Source of the DNA: Gammaproteobacteria bacterium | GTDB lineage: Bacteria; Pseudomonadota; Gammaproteobacteria; Steroidobacterales; GCA-2729495 | Reading direction: 5' to 3' | Length of the DNA: 33,379 nt | Assembly: GCA_029245525.1 (NCBI GenBank) | Contig: JAQWPD010000008.1 | Location: forward strand, 1-33,379 | Shown: positions 25,610 to 33,379 of the stretch, one piece after another | Layout: every line of letters starts with the position of its first letter | How positions within the stretch are numbered: the stretch's first letter is position 1 | Notes under the pieces: model-generated | Database searches by the model: none | What the model was told of the DNA's origin: nothing | The model's input: only the letters and a program-made list of their open reading frames with translations | Position numbers and translations under genes: made by a program

Positions 25610-26521
25610 TTAATACTCGTCGTAACCAAGCTGGCGCAAAGCCTGCGCATTATCAGCCCAGTTGTTCTTTACCTTTACACGGGTTTGCAAATGAAACCGC
25701 CGACCGAAGATTTTATTCAATTCCAGTCGTGCTGAGCGGCCCACGCCCTTAAGACGCTCGCCAGCTCTGCCTACTACAATGCCTTTGTGTGATTCACGAT
25801 CAACCCAGACAGTGGCATCAACCTTTAGCTGATCGGCGGAGTCTTCGAGAACATTAATCTCGACACCCAGCCCGTAAGGCACCTCATCATGCAGCGACAG
25901 CATAAGCTTCTCGCGAAGCACTTCGCCCACACGGAAGCCCACACCACGGTCAGTCAGCATGCCATCTGGAAACAGCTGCGGCCCCGAGGGAAGCTTGGCA
26001 CGCACCAGATCCTTCACTCTCTCTACATGCGACTGCTTGAGTGCAGACATTGGTATAACTTCAAGGAAGTCATGTTTTTCAGAGGCAGACTGTAAATAAG
26101 GGAACAACTGTTCCTTTTTCTTCACATAGTCAATTTTATTAATAAGCAAAATACAGGGCACCTTTGCTTCAACAACGCGCTGCAGAATGTAGTCATCATT
26201 AACCGTCCAACCCCGCGCATCGACCATAAACAAAACCAGATCGGCACCTTCTAACGAGGCAACAGCTGCTTTGTTCATGGCCTTGTTAATGAGCTTGCCA
26301 CTGACTTCATGCAACCCGGGAGTATCCACAAAAACAGCCTGCAGGTTGTCCTCCGTCAGAATACCCAGAATGGCGTGTCGCGTGGTCTGAGGCTTCGCTG
26401 TAACAATACTGATTTTGTGTCCGATTAATGCGTTCAGTAGCGTCGACTTACCGGCATTAGGCCGGCCAACGACGGCAATCATGCCGCTTCTATAATCGGG
26501 AAAAACACCACCCTCAACCAC
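25610..26521 (-). CDS. era: GTPase Era
   Basis: Essential GTPase that binds the 3' end of 16S rRNA and helps mature the 30S subunit. 303 residues: G1 GRPNAGKST (19-27), G2 region with KPQTTRHAI, G3 DTPG (66-69), G4 NKID (128-131) and a C-terminal KH domain with RAGERLKGVGRSARLELNKIF. The start codon is GTG, with AAGG eight bases upstream. It lies 71 bases after rnc, the same rnc-era pairing as in E. coli. Confidence 0.97.
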   Translation of the reverse strand: MVEGGVFPDYRSGMIAVVGRPNAGKSTLLNALIGHKISIVTAKPQTTRHAILGILTEDNLQAVFVDTPGLHEVSGKLINKAMNKAAVASLEGADLVLFMVDARGWTVNDDYILQRVVEAKVPCILLINKIDYVKKKEQLFPYLQSASEKHDFLEVIPMSALKQSHVERVKDLVRAKLPSGPQLFPDGMLTDRGVGFRVGEVLREKLMLSLHDEVPYGLGVEINVLEDSADQLKVDATVWVDRESHKGIVVGRAGERLKGVGRSARLELNKIFGRRFHLQTRVKVKNNWADNAQALRQLGYDEY

Positions 26522-26592
26522 TAGCTATACCTTATAAATTATTGAATTAATCACCCAGTCGCAATAACCGGATCAATACCAAACGTCCGTTT

Positions 26593-27276
26593 TCAGCCTT
26601 TGTGATGCTCTAACAATTCGAGCATTTGCAAGGCTGCCTGCTGCTCTGCTTTGCGCCGGCTAGCGCCACTGGCTTCCGTTTCTATGCCCCGCGGGACAAC
26701 CTTGCAGATCACTTTAAAGGTCTGCTGGTGCGCCTTACCACTGATTTTAAGCACGTCATAGTCGGGTGGAAGCTCACCGTGTGACTGTAAATATTCCTGA
26801 ACCATCGTCTTTGGATCTTTTAGGTCACGATCATCAGGCAAAGACTTCAAACGACTCGCGAACAAACGCTCGACAACCTGCTCTGCGGCCGAGTAGCCGC
26901 CATCGAGATAGACAGCACCCAACACAGCCTCAACGCTATCGGCAAGTATAGATGCTCGCTGATGCCCTCCGGTGCGCTTCTCGCCAGAGCCCAACACCAG
27001 CTGCTCTGCAATTTTGATCTCCCCACCAATGTCAACCAGCGTACCCTTGCGCACCAGAAACGATCGCAACCGGCTCAGTCCGCCCTCGTCGGTGCGTGGC
27101 TTTAACCGATACAAAGCATTGGTAATGACCAACTCAAGAACAGCGTCGCCCAAGTATTCAAGACGCTCGTTGTGTTCGGATGCGGCACTGCGGTGGGTCA
27201 ACGCCAAATTCAACAGCGCGGTATCAGAAAAGGCATAGCTCAACACGGCCTCTGCCCACTGTGCCGCTTTACTCAC
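26593..27276 (-). CDS. rnc: ribonuclease III
   Basis: Double-strand-specific endoribonuclease that processes rRNA precursors and other structured RNAs. 227 residues: nuclease domain with the signature NERLEYLGDAVLELVI (36-51, Glu40 and Asp44) and the second acidic pair in LADSVEAVLGAVY; C-terminal double-stranded RNA-binding domain ending in EASGASRRKAEQQAALQMLE. The start is GTG and overlaps the stop of the DUF4845 gene (GTGA), so translation is coupled. Confidence 0.97.
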   Translation of the reverse strand: MSKAAQWAEAVLSYAFSDTALLNLALTHRSAASEHNERLEYLGDAVLELVITNALYRLKPRTDEGGLSRLRSFLVRKGTLVDIGGEIKIAEQLVLGSGEKRTGGHQRASILADSVEAVLGAVYLDGGYSAAEQVVERLFASRLKSLPDDRDLKDPKTMVQEYLQSHGELPPDYDVLKISGKAHQQTFKVICKVVPRGIETEASGASRRKAEQQAALQMLELLEHHKG

Positions 27277-27638
27277 TGACTGAACTCAACCTTATTATCG
27301 TATTTTACGAGCAGATACAGATTGCCCAAATAGTGGACATCCTTCTGGTAGACCGCACCAACCTGAATTTTCCGGTTTTTCTGCTCAATAAAAAAGTCGG
27401 TTAATTTCACGCCATTAACCGCCTCAACATTGAGCCGCTTACCAATTGATTTACGAACAGATCGGATATTAATCGGCTTCCCTTCATATTCCGCCTTTAT
27501 ATCATCAAGGATAGTGTCGACTTTAGTCGTCTCGAGATAAATCGGTATCACCATAAATCCTGCGTAGGCTATGAGAGCAACCATACTTAAAATGATTGCC
27601 ATAGCGATTGCTGTAATTCCTTGTTGCTTACTGCGCAT
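27273..27638 (-). CDS. DUF4845 membrane-anchored protein
   Basis: 121 residues between lepB and rnc, where pseudomonads keep a DUF4845 gene. An N-terminal span (about residues 7-32, GITAIAMAIILSMVALIAYAGFM) anchors a small extracytoplasmic domain with YLETTKVDTILDDI and VNGVKLTDFFIEQ. It resembles a type IV pilin-like N-terminus in having basic residues then a hydrophobic helix, but there is no clear prepilin cleavage motif. The frame opens seven codons upstream with TTG; I chose the ATG at 27638, which has AGGAG six bases before it. Function unknown. Confidence 0.88.
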   Translation of the reverse strand: MRSKQQGITAIAMAIILSMVALIAYAGFMVIPIYLETTKVDTILDDIKAEYEGKPINIRSVRKSIGKRLNVEAVNGVKLTDFFIEQKNRKIQVGAVYQKDVHYLGNLYLLVKYDNKVEFSQ

Positions 27639-27644
27639 AACCTT

Positions 27645-27649
27645 CTCCT
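27645..27649 (-). promoter_or_regulatory. Shine-Dalgarno of the DUF4845 gene
   Basis: On the minus strand AGGAG is followed by AAGGTT and then ATG at 27638, an ideal six-base spacing. It decides the start against the upstream TTG of the same frame. Confidence 0.65.
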
Positions 27650-27697
27650 CTCCCGGCAAGAGCTCTGCAAAGACTGCTTCCCTGCAGGAGCTCAGCG

Positions 27698-28516
27698 TTA
27701 CTCAATCGCCATGCCAATTCGCCGCCATTGTAATGAACCTGGAAAATCCCAGTTCATCCAAATACGCTCGGCGCGCCCGACCACATAGTCCGCTGGAATA
27801 AAACCCACTCCGGGATAACGGCTGTCACGACTGTTATCGCGGTTATCCCCCATCATAAAGTAGTGGCCCTCCGGCACAACAAATGTGCCTTCCATACTCT
27901 GCTGGTATGGCATTAGCAAAATATCATGCTCTACAGCACCCAGAGATTCGCGGGCAATCCGCACCTCAGCCCCAAGGTCAGTCTCATACAAACCCAGGTA
28001 TTCCAGACTTACGGGCTCATTATTAACGTAAAGCCGCTTATTCTGATAGGTAATTTCATCCCCGGGCAACCCGATAAGACGCTTGATGTAATTAACACTG
28101 GGATCCGAAGGCAATCTAAAAACCACCACATCGCCCCGCTCCGGTTCGCCAAAATCAACAATTTCGGTATTTAGCACTGGCAGACGAAGACCGTATACAA
28201 ACTTATTCACAAAAATAAAATCGCCGATAAGCAACGTTGGCATCATCGAACTGGATGGGATGCGGAAAGGCTCATATAAAAACGAACGGACCACCAGCAC
28301 AATCAACAGCACCGGAAAAAATGACCGCGCGTATTCAACATATATGGGTTCGCGAATAGCGTTCGGCGATGACTCCGCCCTCTCACCCGCAGCACGGCGA
28401 TCTTCCGCCGTCACCGATGATTGGCCTGTCTGGCGCAAATACAGCAACCAAAGCCCCCACACCACGCCTGTTGCTGCAGTGGCTATAACCAGCACTAAAG
28501 AAAAATCAATACTCAT
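27698..28516 (-). CDS. lepB: signal peptidase I
   Basis: Inner-membrane peptidase that removes Sec and Tat signal peptides. 272 residues: span at about 7-27, a cytosolic linker, a second span at about 66-80, then the catalytic domain in the periplasm. The nucleophile Ser90 lies in IPSSSMMPTL and the general base Lys145 in NYIKRLIGLPGD; the last box GDNRDNSRDSR is clear. Positions match the E. coli Ser/Lys dyad closely. ATG start, 66 bases after lepA, the common lepA-lepB order. Confidence 0.96.
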   Translation of the reverse strand: MSIDFSLVLVIATAATGVVWGLWLLYLRQTGQSSVTAEDRRAAGERAESSPNAIREPIYVEYARSFFPVLLIVLVVRSFLYEPFRIPSSSMMPTLLIGDFIFVNKFVYGLRLPVLNTEIVDFGEPERGDVVVFRLPSDPSVNYIKRLIGLPGDEITYQNKRLYVNNEPVSLEYLGLYETDLGAEVRIARESLGAVEHDILLMPYQQSMEGTFVVPEGHYFMMGDNRDNSRDSRYPGVGFIPADYVVGRAERIWMNWDFPGSLQWRRIGMAIE

Positions 28517-28582
28517 TATTCTATCCGATATCCTATGACTTCATTGGCATTCAAATTACCGCGATCAACCCATTAGTAATCA

Positions 28583-30415
28583 TCACTTCTTCGAGGATGT
28601 ATCGGTCGACTGCAATACCGCTAGAAACGCTTCTTGGGGGATCTCTACCGAACCGAACTGCTTCATGCGTTTTTTACCGGCCTTCTGCTTCTCCAGCAAC
28701 TTGCGCTTACGAGAAATATCCCCACCGTAACACTTAGCGGTTACGTTTTTACGCAGAGCCTTAACCGATGAGCGCGCAACAATGTTTCCGCCGATGGTTG
28801 CCTGAATGGCAATTTCAAACATTTGCCGAGGGATAAGCTCACGGAGCTTGTCCACCAGTTGCCGCCCACGCGCATAGGCCATGTCGCGATGCACAATGAT
28901 GGATAGAGCGTCGACCTTTTCTTTATTAATCATAATATCGAGCCGCACCAGGTCACCCTCCCGGAAATCCGCCAAATGATAGTCGAGTGACGCAAACCCC
29001 CTGCTCAGAGACTTTAACCGATCAAAGAAATCAAGCACGATTTCAGCCAGCGGTAACTCATAATCAAGGGTAACGTTGGTGCCGTGATGCTTCATTCCCG
29101 TCTGAATACCGCGCTTCTCAATACACAGCTGCATCACTTTGCCGACATATTCTGGCGGCGTCATGATGGATGCAACGACGTATGGCTCCATGACCACATC
29201 AACCTGAGTGACGGGAGGTAATGCCGATGGATTATCCAGACTCAACTCGGTGCCATCGTGGGTTCTGACTTTATAAATAACAGTAGGTGCGGTGCTGATA
29301 AGCTCAAGGTTGTATTCACGCTCAAGACGCTCCTGCACAATCTCCATATGCAAGGTGCCGAGAAAGCCGCAACGAAACCCAAAGCCCAGCGCCGCGGATG
29401 ATTCAGGCTCGTACTTCAGCGCTGCATCATTAAGGTTAAGCTTGCCCAGTGCATCACGGAACGTTTCAAAATCTTCGGAGTTAATGGGAAATAGCCCGGC
29501 AAACACCCGTGGTTGCACCTCCTGAAACCCCGGCAAGCGCTGGTTAGTGCCTTTTTCGCTAGTGGTAACGGTATCCCCCACTGGCGCTCCGTAAATCTCT
29601 TTAATGCCCGCAATCATATAACCCACCTCGCCAGTCTTTAAACCATCACGAGGGGTTTTCTTTGGAGTAAACACACCTATATCGTTTGCAAGATGCGACA
29701 TCCCAGTAGACATCACTGTTACCTTGCTGCCCTTCTGCATAGTCCCAGACATAATGCGTACCAGCGACACCACACCAACGTAGCTGTCGAACCAGGAGTC
29801 CATGATAAGTGCGGTTAATGGTGCATCAGGGTCGCCTTTAGGTGGCGGTACCATTTTTACCAATTGCTCCAGCAGCTCGCGCACGCCATGACCCGTTTTT
29901 GCACTCACTTCGAGAGCCTGACTGGCATCAACACCAATCACATTCTCAATTTCTTTTTTTACCAGGGCAGGCTCTGCAGCAGGCAAATCAATTTTATTTA
30001 GCACCGGAATAACTTCTAGCCCGAGGTCAATCGCGGTATAGCAATTCGCAACACTCTGTGCTTCCACACCCTGACTGGCATCGACCACCAACAAAGCGCC
30101 TTCACAGGCCGCCAGTGAACGCGATACTTCATAAGAGAAATCAACATGCCCAGGCGTGTCTATCAGATTGAGCTGATAGGTCTCACCATCTTCGGAGGCA
30201 AACGTCAGCGCCACACTCTGCGCTTTAATGGTAATACCGCGCTCCCGCTCGATATCCATTGAATCCAGCACCTGGGCGGCCATTTCGCGCTCTTCGAGCC
30301 CGCCACAGATCTGAATAAACCTATCGGCAAGTGTCGATTTACCGTGGTCAATATGGGCAATGATGGAAAAATTACGTATGCGGCGCATGTTTATACCGGG
30401 CAATGCATCATCCAT
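28583..30415 (-). CDS. lepA: elongation factor 4
   Basis: Ribosome-bound translational GTPase implicated in back-translocation or in 30S biogenesis. 610 residues (E. coli 599). G1 is AHIDHGKST (20-28); [20 protein letters not shown] and NKIDLP follow; the C-terminal domain has the LepA-specific [23 protein letters not shown] (quoted in part: [12 protein letters not shown]). The listed ATG gives nine extra residues before [14 protein letters not shown]; the internal ATG at 30388 is also possible, and neither has a good ribosome site. Confidence 0.97.
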   Translation of the reverse strand: MDDALPGINMRRIRNFSIIAHIDHGKSTLADRFIQICGGLEEREMAAQVLDSMDIERERGITIKAQSVALTFASEDGETYQLNLIDTPGHVDFSYEVSRSLAACEGALLVVDASQGVEAQSVANCYTAIDLGLEVIPVLNKIDLPAAEPALVKKEIENVIGVDASQALEVSAKTGHGVRELLEQLVKMVPPPKGDPDAPLTALIMDSWFDSYVGVVSLVRIMSGTMQKGSKVTVMSTGMSHLANDIGVFTPKKTPRDGLKTGEVGYMIAGIKEIYGAPVGDTVTTSEKGTNQRLPGFQEVQPRVFAGLFPINSEDFETFRDALGKLNLNDAALKYEPESSAALGFGFRCGFLGTLHMEIVQERLEREYNLELISTAPTVIYKVRTHDGTELSLDNPSALPPVTQVDVVMEPYVVASIMTPPEYVGKVMQLCIEKRGIQTGMKHHGTNVTLDYELPLAEIVLDFFDRLKSLSRGFASLDYHLADFREGDLVRLDIMINKEKVDALSIIVHRDMAYARGRQLVDKLRELIPRQMFEIAIQATIGGNIVARSSVKALRKNVTAKCYGGDISRKRKLLEKQKAGKKRMKQFGSVEIPQEAFLAVLQSTDTSSKK

Positions 30416-30444
30416 GCGGCATGACCCGTCAACGGGACGCTCGA

Positions 30445-30705
30445 TCAGATTTTGCTATCAGACAACAACGTTAGAAGGGCTTTGCGATCCAGCCGGTAAC
30501 GGCAGACCTCAGAGCCTGAGTAATATAACACGGGCACCAGCAGTCCATACAGCTCTGCCCATGTCGGATCAGTGTCAACATCGTCTACCCGAACCCGAGC
30601 CCTGCCGCGAACCAGCGGCTCGAGCTCCTCGAGCATTTCCTCACAGAGGTGACAACCGCGACGACTGTAGACAATGAGCAGTGGCAATGACTCATCCATT
30701 GGCAT
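30445..30705 (-). CDS. glutaredoxin-like (DUF836) protein
   Basis: 86 residues starting [21 protein letters not shown]. The CHLC motif (Cys18 and Cys21) at the end of the first strand and the later [12 protein letters not shown] with its cis-Pro are the marks of a glutaredoxin/DUF836 thioredoxin fold. The frame is open upstream into rseC; the start at ATG 30705 (or 30699) overlaps the end of rseC and fits the short family. It is followed 29 bases later by lepA. A small cytosolic thiol-disulfide protein; its partner is unknown, though it shares the message with the Cys-rich rseC product. Confidence 0.85.
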   Translation of the reverse strand: MPMDESLPLLIVYSRRGCHLCEEMLEELEPLVRGRARVRVDDVDTDPTWAELYGLLVPVLYYSGSEVCRYRLDRKALLTLLSDSKI

Positions 30706-31141
30706 TGGCGGATAGGACCCCGAGGCGAAAGCGCTGGACAGAAGATGGCAAAAACCGATTGAACAGATAACCTGCTGCCAGACCAAAGCCCATGCCTGCA
30801 ACGGCTGCCAAATCTCCCCAGAATGACAATGATGTCGCCAGCAAAACGCCCAGCATCAGCGGCAACAAATAGGCACGCAGACTGAACAGCAACAGCTCAT
30901 CGGGCAATGCACTGAGCGTAACGCGCTGACCCGGCATGAGCGGCGCAAGCCCGGCGGCGGAATCGATATGACTTAGGGGATGAGTCAATTGCAGCGCCTG
31001 ATGGCGCTCGAACAGCTGCATGCCGCAACCCCTGCCTTTGCTGCAACTGCTGCACGCCGGTTGCGGGCTCACGCTCAGACCCAGCTCAGTCATATCAATA
31101 CGGGTAACAACGGCCTGACAACGCAACATGGTGGAATCCAT
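30692..31141 (-). CDS. rseC: RseC/MucC family membrane protein
   Basis: 149 residues: a cytosolic N-terminal part with Cys8 and the cluster ACSSCSKGRGCG (Cys30, Cys33, Cys39), then two membrane spans (about 84-103 and 107-128) and a short tail. This is the SoxR-reducing/RseC family layout. In many gammaproteobacteria rseC ends the rpoE-rseA-rseB-rseC operon; here nothing of that operon lies upstream within the window. Starts at ATG 31141 or 31129 are both possible. The stop overlaps the start of the glutaredoxin-like gene, so the two are coupled. Confidence 0.88.
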   Translation of the reverse strand: MDSTMLRCQAVVTRIDMTELGLSVSPQPACSSCSKGRGCGMQLFERHQALQLTHPLSHIDSAAGLAPLMPGQRVTLSALPDELLLFSLRAYLLPLMLGVLLATSLSFWGDLAAVAGMGFGLAAGYLFNRFLPSSVQRFRLGVLSANANG

Positions 31142-31277
31142 TATCGACTACAACAGGGCCAACTAAGACCGGATTTACTAACAGCGGTTGCCAATACACG
31201 TCGCTGTGCGCCGAAAACCCAGCACATCAGACCACCGCGCCCGACATTCTAAACCGGCAAAAACCACCCTGAACAAA
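31142..31277. other. junction gap between rseC and the SGNH module
   Basis: 136 bases between the end of the DUF5989-like gene and the start of rseC, both minus strand. I see no tRNA-like fold, inverted terminal repeats, transposase remnant or clear rho-independent terminator. It should contain the promoter for rseC and the genes that follow, but no convincing -35/-10 pair was found by eye. Confidence 0.4.
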
Positions 31278-31436
31278 TTAACCGAACTGGTATATGAATG
31301 GCAGGTTCTGCTGATCAGTCATGGCTACCAGTGCAACTAATAGCAATACCCAGACGACCAGAAACGCCAAAACAAACTTCTTATAACGAGCCCACAACCC
31401 TTTCTTGGGGGCAGTCCTGACATCATTATTGGCCAT
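31278..31436 (-). CDS. small single-span membrane protein, DUF5989-like
   Basis: 52 residues: MANNDVRTAPKKGLWARYKK is a basic cytosolic lead, residues 21-39 are one hydrophobic span (FVLAFLVVWVLLLVALVAM), and the end QQNLPFIYQFG matches the PFIY-hydrophobic ending that I recall for DUF5989 proteins. Those are usually found beside SxtJ-like proteins and carbamoyltransferases. The frame is open upstream but overlaps the SGNH gene; the ATG at 31436 has GGGAG nine bases before it and lies 13 bases after the SGNH stop, so it is probably the last gene of that operon. Function unknown; family call is moderate. Confidence 0.7.
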   Translation of the reverse strand: MANNDVRTAPKKGLWARYKKFVLAFLVVWVLLLVALVAMTDQQNLPFIYQFG

Positions 31437-31449
31437 TAGCTTACTCTCC

Positions 31450-32499
31450 CTATTCGGTGCGTGATGCAGCTTCGGCTTCCAAGCTGTCATTAATGTCGGG
31501 CTCATCATTCAACTCTGTATCTAACACACCTTTAGCCACAAAATCATATGAGAAATCGGCAATCATCTGATGAGCCAACGCACTCGGATGGGCATCATCT
31601 AAGGCCACCCATAAATTAACCGGATCATCGGTATAGGTAGCAAAGTCAGCGCGCAGATCCAGTGTATCAATGCCCTGACTTTGCAGGAAGTCATAGACTT
31701 TGTCATAAACACCATTAAATGGGTAGTCCTGCACATTATGCAACTCAGGAATCATCACAACCTGAAACTCGATGCCTTTTTCATTAAGCGCATCGCGCAA
31801 GTCGATAAATGCTGCCTGTGAGGCAACCCAGCCCGGCTGGTCATCAGCATATAAGGCGCTGTAGAAACCTTCAAACGTCTGCCCCTGATCCGAACGCGTG
31901 AACAAACCACGCAAGCGCGACCAGAAAAACGTAACGGCACGACTGTAGGCTAACCACTGATACTCTGACTGCTTTGGAGTAACTTCGGCATCGTTAATGA
32001 AGTAGAACATAACCACTTTATCGGGACGGTAACTCGCGCCTTTATCGAAATACACATTGGCCTGTTGTTCGGTGTTGTAGTTGCCATTCCCGGTGTTAAT
32101 CATTTCTACCGGACGCTCTTCATTAAAACGCTCTTCCAGCAGGTGCTCATAGGTCTCCCACTGCTCCACACCCCAGCCCACAGTAAGCGAATCACCCAAG
32201 ACCACAACGCGATACGCATCGTTGCGCTCATAGTCGTACTCTTGATCGCGCCAGCCATGTGAATTGGTCTTAAACTCGGTGCCCATTAAATAGGCCTCGG
32301 CATTTGGCTGGTGATAATGGCCCACCTTGGGGTTATCTGCCGAAACCTTAATTTCGTTCGCGTAGCGTGCCATCTCAACGTCATAGTATATCGACACACG
32401 GGTGTAAATTTGCAATGTCACTTCCAGAAGCACTAGGAAGATCAGCACGGATACCATGAAGGCACCAATACCACGAAGGATTTCTTTAATAAGGTTCAA
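31450..32499 (-). CDS. membrane-anchored SGNH/GDSL hydrolase
   Basis: 349 residues. A single N-terminal span (about 11-30) anchors an extracytoplasmic SGNH domain. Block I is LGDSLTVGWG (nucleophile Ser104), block II NTGNGNYN (about 135-142), block III FYFIND (Asn169) and block V DDAHPSALAH (Asp301, His304); the set is complete, so it should be an active esterase or O-acyl-transferring enzyme. Before block I it has TNSHGWRDQEYDY, shared with its upstream neighbour. The C-terminus is acidic. The start is TTG at 32499, overlapping the stop of the upstream gene as TTGA; an in-frame stop closes the region a few codons further up. Substrate unknown, probably a cell-surface glycan. Confidence 0.85.
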   Translation of the reverse strand: MNLIKEILRGIGAFMVSVLIFLVLLEVTLQIYTRVSIYYDVEMARYANEIKVSADNPKVGHYHQPNAEAYLMGTEFKTNSHGWRDQEYDYERNDAYRVVVLGDSLTVGWGVEQWETYEHLLEERFNEERPVEMINTGNGNYNTEQQANVYFDKGASYRPDKVVMFYFINDAEVTPKQSEYQWLAYSRAVTFFWSRLRGLFTRSDQGQTFEGFYSALYADDQPGWVASQAAFIDLRDALNEKGIEFQVVMIPELHNVQDYPFNGVYDKVYDFLQSQGIDTLDLRADFATYTDDPVNLWVALDDAHPSALAHQMIADFSYDFVAKGVLDTELNDEPDINDSLEAEAASRTE

Positions 32500-33379
32500 T
32501 TTGGTTTTAACTCAAGTTGGCTTTCTAAATATTGCATCAGCTCTGCAGCAATGACACCATGTGCTGCCGCATTTGGATGCCTATCCACTTCGCTTATTTT
32601 ATAGTTTGTCACCCCGTCAGCCAATGCGCCTGCTCCATCTACCAGAGGGATCTGCAGGTTTTCGAGGACATCTGTTATTCGCGCCTCTGTAGCAGCCATC
32701 CACGGCTGAAACCACAGAAACATAAAAACAAAATCAACGCCATTAGCATCGCAGAATTTTTTTGCCCTATACAGCGCTGCTGGCAGCTGAGCCGCAAATA
32801 AAGCTTGCCAGCCCTCGTATTCATTATTAATAGCATCAGGAAACACATCATTTGTTACCGGAGGCTCAGTGATACCCAGCTGCAACAAAACCATACTTTG
32901 AAAAAGTGGCGCACTGGCGGCTGGCGGCTGAAACGACGTCTGCCGATCAAACCATTTGATCATCGCTGTAAACGGAGTTACCGCAAGAATGACCATATCG
33001 GGCTCGAAGGCCAGTACCCGGTGCTCGAGGGTTCCAATAATCTCGCCGAGACCGTACTGCTCAACTCCGAAGTTAATAACCTCGTAGTTCACCCCGGTGC
33101 TGCGAGCATTTAACTGCTCTTCAAGCACAGATTGATAAGCCAATTCAGGTGCTACCGAAGCCGGCATGGTCCAGGAACTGCCGAGCAGAGCAATGCGGTA
33201 AGTATTGGGCGGCTTTTTCAGTGGGTACTCCCTGTCCGCCAATCCATGAGAATTGGTGCGCAGAGGCGCTCCTCGCAACAAAACGTCTAGGTTGGGTTTA
33301 AGTTCGTAATAGACCGATGGAAACTCAGACGACTTGATATGGCGAGAGCCCATAAGCGTGGTGTAACTGTTTACAGCAA
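32496..33379 (-). CDS. SGNH-fold protein, 5'-partial, atypical active site
   Basis: The frame is open to the window end (codons up to 33377), so the N-terminus, probably a membrane anchor, is missing. From MGSRHIKSSEF on, it has YYELKPN, the shared TNSHGLADREY motif, then LLGSSWTM in place of the usual GDS block (Ser60 counting from base 33353 keeps the nucleophile, the preceding Asp is Ser), block II NFGVEQYG, and a final VDRHPNAAAH (Asp257, His259). Block III reads VILAVTPF without the Asn of SGNH enzymes. It may be an inactive or altered paralogue that works with the next gene, to which it is coupled by a TTGA overlap. Function unknown. Confidence 0.78.
   Translation of the reverse strand, partial: AVNSYTTLMGSRHIKSSEFPSVYYELKPNLDVLLRGAPLRTNSHGLADREYPLKKPPNTYRIALLGSSWTMPASVAPELAYQSVLEEQLNARSTGVNYEVINFGVEQYGLGEIIGTLEHRVLAFEPDMVILAVTPFTAMIKWFDRQTSFQPPAASAPLFQSMVLLQLGITEPPVTNDVFPDAINNEYEGWQALFAAQLPAALYRAKKFCDANGVDFVFMFLWFQPWMAATEARITDVLENLQIPLVDGAGALADGVTNYKISEVDRHPNAAAHGVIAAELMQYLESQLELKPN

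Noticed and set aside
30980-31252. Plus-strand open frame of 90 codons across the rseC start
   Set aside because: It is antisense to rseC, low in complexity, with no ribosome site or recognisable motif; it is a shadow frame.
31142-31277. Possible att site or IS remnant at the breakpoint before rseC
   Set aside because: No tRNA gene end, target-site duplication, inverted terminal repeat or transposase fragment is visible.

Overview
The window is a chromosomal segment of a Gram-negative gammaproteobacterium. It carries outer-membrane biogenesis genes (lpxK, kdsB, msbA, a LolCDE set), cell-wall recycling (nagZ) and an RseC-type membrane protein. Gene content and order resemble two conserved blocks of Pseudomonas and relatives: kdsB-lpxK-exbD-exbB-comEC-DUF2062-lol and mfd-csiV-MTIP-nagZ, followed by the lepA-lepB-DUF4845-rnc-era-recO-pdxJ operon. 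This suggests a pseudomonad or Cellvibrio-like marine gammaproteobacterium; no rRNA is present to settle it. Coding density is very high, most genes are on the minus strand, and no gap exceeds about 180 bases. I see no tRNA, rRNA, IS element, CRISPR array or prophage.

Region 1 (1-763, plus): the 3' part of an alpha/beta hydrolase gene that enters from outside the window and is interrupted by an in-frame TAA. Region 2 (786-8635, minus): comEC, then exbB-exbD-msbA-lpxK-kdsB-LMW phosphatase, a closely packed run dominated by lipid A/LPS core synthesis and export. Region 3 (8762-13122): DUF2062 membrane protein (plus), two LolC/E-type permeases and LolD (minus), and a small exported BamE-like protein (plus). 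Region 4 (13300-17565, plus): mfd and csiV, convergent with a PAS-GGDEF protein whose GGDEF signature is degenerate.

Region 5 (18685-25571, minus): a 5'-methylthioinosine phosphorylase next to a hypoxanthine phosphoribosyltransferase-like gene (a plausible two-step salvage route), nagZ, an L,D-transpeptidase-fold protein with a TTG start and no signal peptide, rlmD, a PolB-like 3'-5' exonuclease, pdxJ and recO. Region 6 (25610-31141, minus): era, rnc, DUF4845, lepB, lepA, a glutaredoxin-like protein and rseC.

Region 7 (31278-33379, minus): the accessory end of the window. Two tandem, translationally coupled SGNH-fold proteins are followed by a 52-residue single-span membrane protein resembling DUF5989. 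This module sits where one might expect rseB-rseA-rpoE upstream of rseC. It continues beyond the window and is the best candidate for an undescribed system, probably cell-surface glycan or lipid modification.
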